From: JAGDMS01 sp050015455
GTDB taxonomy: Bacteria > Desulfobacterota > Binatia > HRBIN30
DNA: 51,273 bases
Direction of reading: 5' to 3'
NCBI GenBank assembly: GCA_050015455.1
Contig: JBEKBJ010000022.1
Span: forward strand, 1 to 51,273
In this document: in pieces, positions 50,516-51,273 of the stretch
Layout: each line of letters starts with the position of its first letter
Position numbering within the stretch: position 1 is the first letter of the stretch
Made by a program: the position numbers and the translations under genes
Notes under the pieces: generated by a model
Database searches by the model: none
Told to the model about the DNA's origin: nothing
The model's input: only the letters and a program-made list of their open reading frames with translations

Positions 50516-50664
50516 CAGCGGCACGCATAAGCAGAATTTGAAACTGCGAAAACGCCATCATCTCCCTGGAAATCTACACTTTTCGCGCCCTTCACGCCCA
50601 CGCGCAATTGCTTTTCGTGCGCCGGGCGGCGCAGCACCGGGAACAAGGGATCGGCAAATTCGAT
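50516..50664. other. Short non-coding stretch after btuD
   Basis: No gene or hairpin terminator with a U-tract was seen. Confidence 0.4.
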
Positions 50665-50795
50665 TTAGGACTCCAACGCCACGCGCGTGAGCCGGCTCAG
50701 GTAGCGAAAGCCTTCCGCCCGATCGAACGGATCCTTGGGTGAGCCCTCGCGCAGAATGGTGTCGCCGGCGCGCTTGAGCGCGTCGCAGACAGGGG
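50665..50795 (-). pseudogene. DUF1214-like protein N-terminal remnant
   Basis: Minus strand reads CDALKRAGDTILREGSPKDP then FDRAEGFRYLSRLTRVALES and stops. This is how the N-terminal part of DUF1214-like proteins looks (LK-x-AG-x-x-ILR...DPFDRAEGFRYLTRL, from memory). About 43 residues, no start and no further domain. Confidence 0.5.
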
Positions 50796-50801
50796 CACGC
50801 G

Positions 50802-50951
50802 ATGACTACCGACAGCGCCATGTGCGCCGCGGGCGACACCAACCACGACGGCGCCATCACCATCGACGAGATCCTCGGTGCCGTGAACGCCGCCCTCAAC
50901 GGCTGCGGGCATCCGACATCGAACGCGCGCGCAAGGAGCTCGACGACCTGA
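50802..50951 (+). pseudogene. EF-hand/dockerin-like repeat remnant
   Basis: A 49-residue frame (ATG 50802) containing AAGDTNHDGAITIDEILGAV then NAALNGCG. D-x-N-x-D-G-x-I-T-x-x-E-I with a final Cys-Gly is the EF-hand/dockerin-like repeat found in secreted proteins, where it binds calcium. It stops soon after. It lies back-to-back with the DUF1214-like remnant. Confidence 0.5.
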
Positions 50952-51218
50952 AACAGGTGCGTCGCCCCGAGCGGCGAAGCCCAGGTGTGCACTGGAAGTG
51001 CTGCAGACGCTGCGGGCAACGTGACGGTGCACGGCGACTTGTAATGAGGCCTCGCCTTCGACGGTTGAGTCCTGGCCGCCAGGCGTAGCGCGCCGCCACC
51101 ATGTGGCTTTCATAGGTCGCAACTCGTTTGTAAGTCAAACGGCCATGGCGGTCTGGGTGTACGACACGAAAGTGAGATTCGCGGGTGAGCTTGCCAGAAC
51201 CTGGAATTTGGCGTATTG
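50952..51218. other. Non-coding or decayed stretch
   Basis: Frames are short. One reads GEAQVCTGSAADAAGNVTVH and stops at about 51,044, which may be another protein end, but I cannot name it. Nothing else recognised. Confidence 0.4.
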
Positions 51219-51245
51219 ATCTGACAGTATAGTATGCTGTCAGAT
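51219..51245. promoter_or_regulatory. Perfect palindrome ATCTGACAG-N9-CTGTCAGAT
   Basis: Nine-base exact inverted arms with a 9-base spacer, ten bases before the ATG at 51256. Placement is typical of an autoregulatory operator. Confidence 0.6.
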
Positions 51246-51255
51246 GGAGGGACTC

Positions 51256-51273
51256 ATGAGCGAGCGCGAGGTG
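51256..51273 (+). CDS. Start of a gene cut by the right edge
   Basis: ATG 51256 after GGAGGG reads MSEREV. Six codons only, so the family is unknown; with an operator-like palindrome in front, a TetR/MarR-type regulator or an antitoxin is possible. Confidence 0.45.

Overview
The window is a GC-rich bacterial chromosome segment, probably from an uncultured Deltaproteobacteria-like lineage (Binatota-like is my best guess, not proven). Reasons: Gram-negative envelope genes (heptose kinase, GT9 heptosyltransferase, TonB/BtuB, AsmA); a yicC / P-loop kinase / relA / ridA / rpmB block resembling the yicC-gmk-rpoZ-relA order of deltaproteobacteria; an EF-hand/dockerin-like repeat remnant near the right end; and many dispersed palindromic repeats between genes. 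No rRNA or tRNA gene was seen.

Left third (1-14,000) is an accessory, defence-rich and decaying region. A minus-strand locus runs from a SNF2-family helicase that has lost its ATP-binding half, through a DUF2130 protein, a tiny ORF, a type III-like DNA methyltransferase (Mod), a DUF559 nuclease wrapped in short repeats, an MntA/HepT nucleotidyltransferase-HEPN pair, a type III-like Res helicase-nuclease, and a broken OLD/AAA15-type ATPase. Upstream of the helicase is the first ~20 codons of a different, DrmD-like helicase. Next come a BrnT/BrnA toxin-antitoxin pair between two ~240-bp direct repeats, a DUF4258/DUF2283 pair, and three tandem 126-bp units. Remnants of an amidase and the start of an IS630-like transposase lie at the left edge.

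The middle (14,000-41,000) is mostly chromosomal housekeeping: glutathione synthetase, an alpha/beta hydrolase, a lone response-regulator receiver, AsmA, a crotonase-fold enzyme, a glycan/LPS cluster (two GT-C-like membrane proteins, two GT2s, a GT9, a DegT aminotransferase, a heptose-7-phosphate kinase), then yicC, an archaeal-type CMP kinase-like gene, relA/spoT, ridA, rpmB, rpsT, murJ, mazG, a glutaredoxin, an HNH nuclease, a double-ACT protein and uvrC. A 140-bp MITE-like element with perfect 20-bp inverted ends sits inside one GT-C gene without closing the reading frame.

Right part (41,000-51,273): a MarR regulator with two near-identical palindromes just before its start, followed by a molybdopterin oxidoreductase; a Phd/VapC pair; and a cobalamin riboswitch leading a vitamin B12 uptake operon with its own tonB (tonB-btuB-btuF-btuC-btuD). 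The right end holds remnants of a DUF1214-like protein and a dockerin-like repeat, then a perfect palindrome in front of a gene cut by the window edge.
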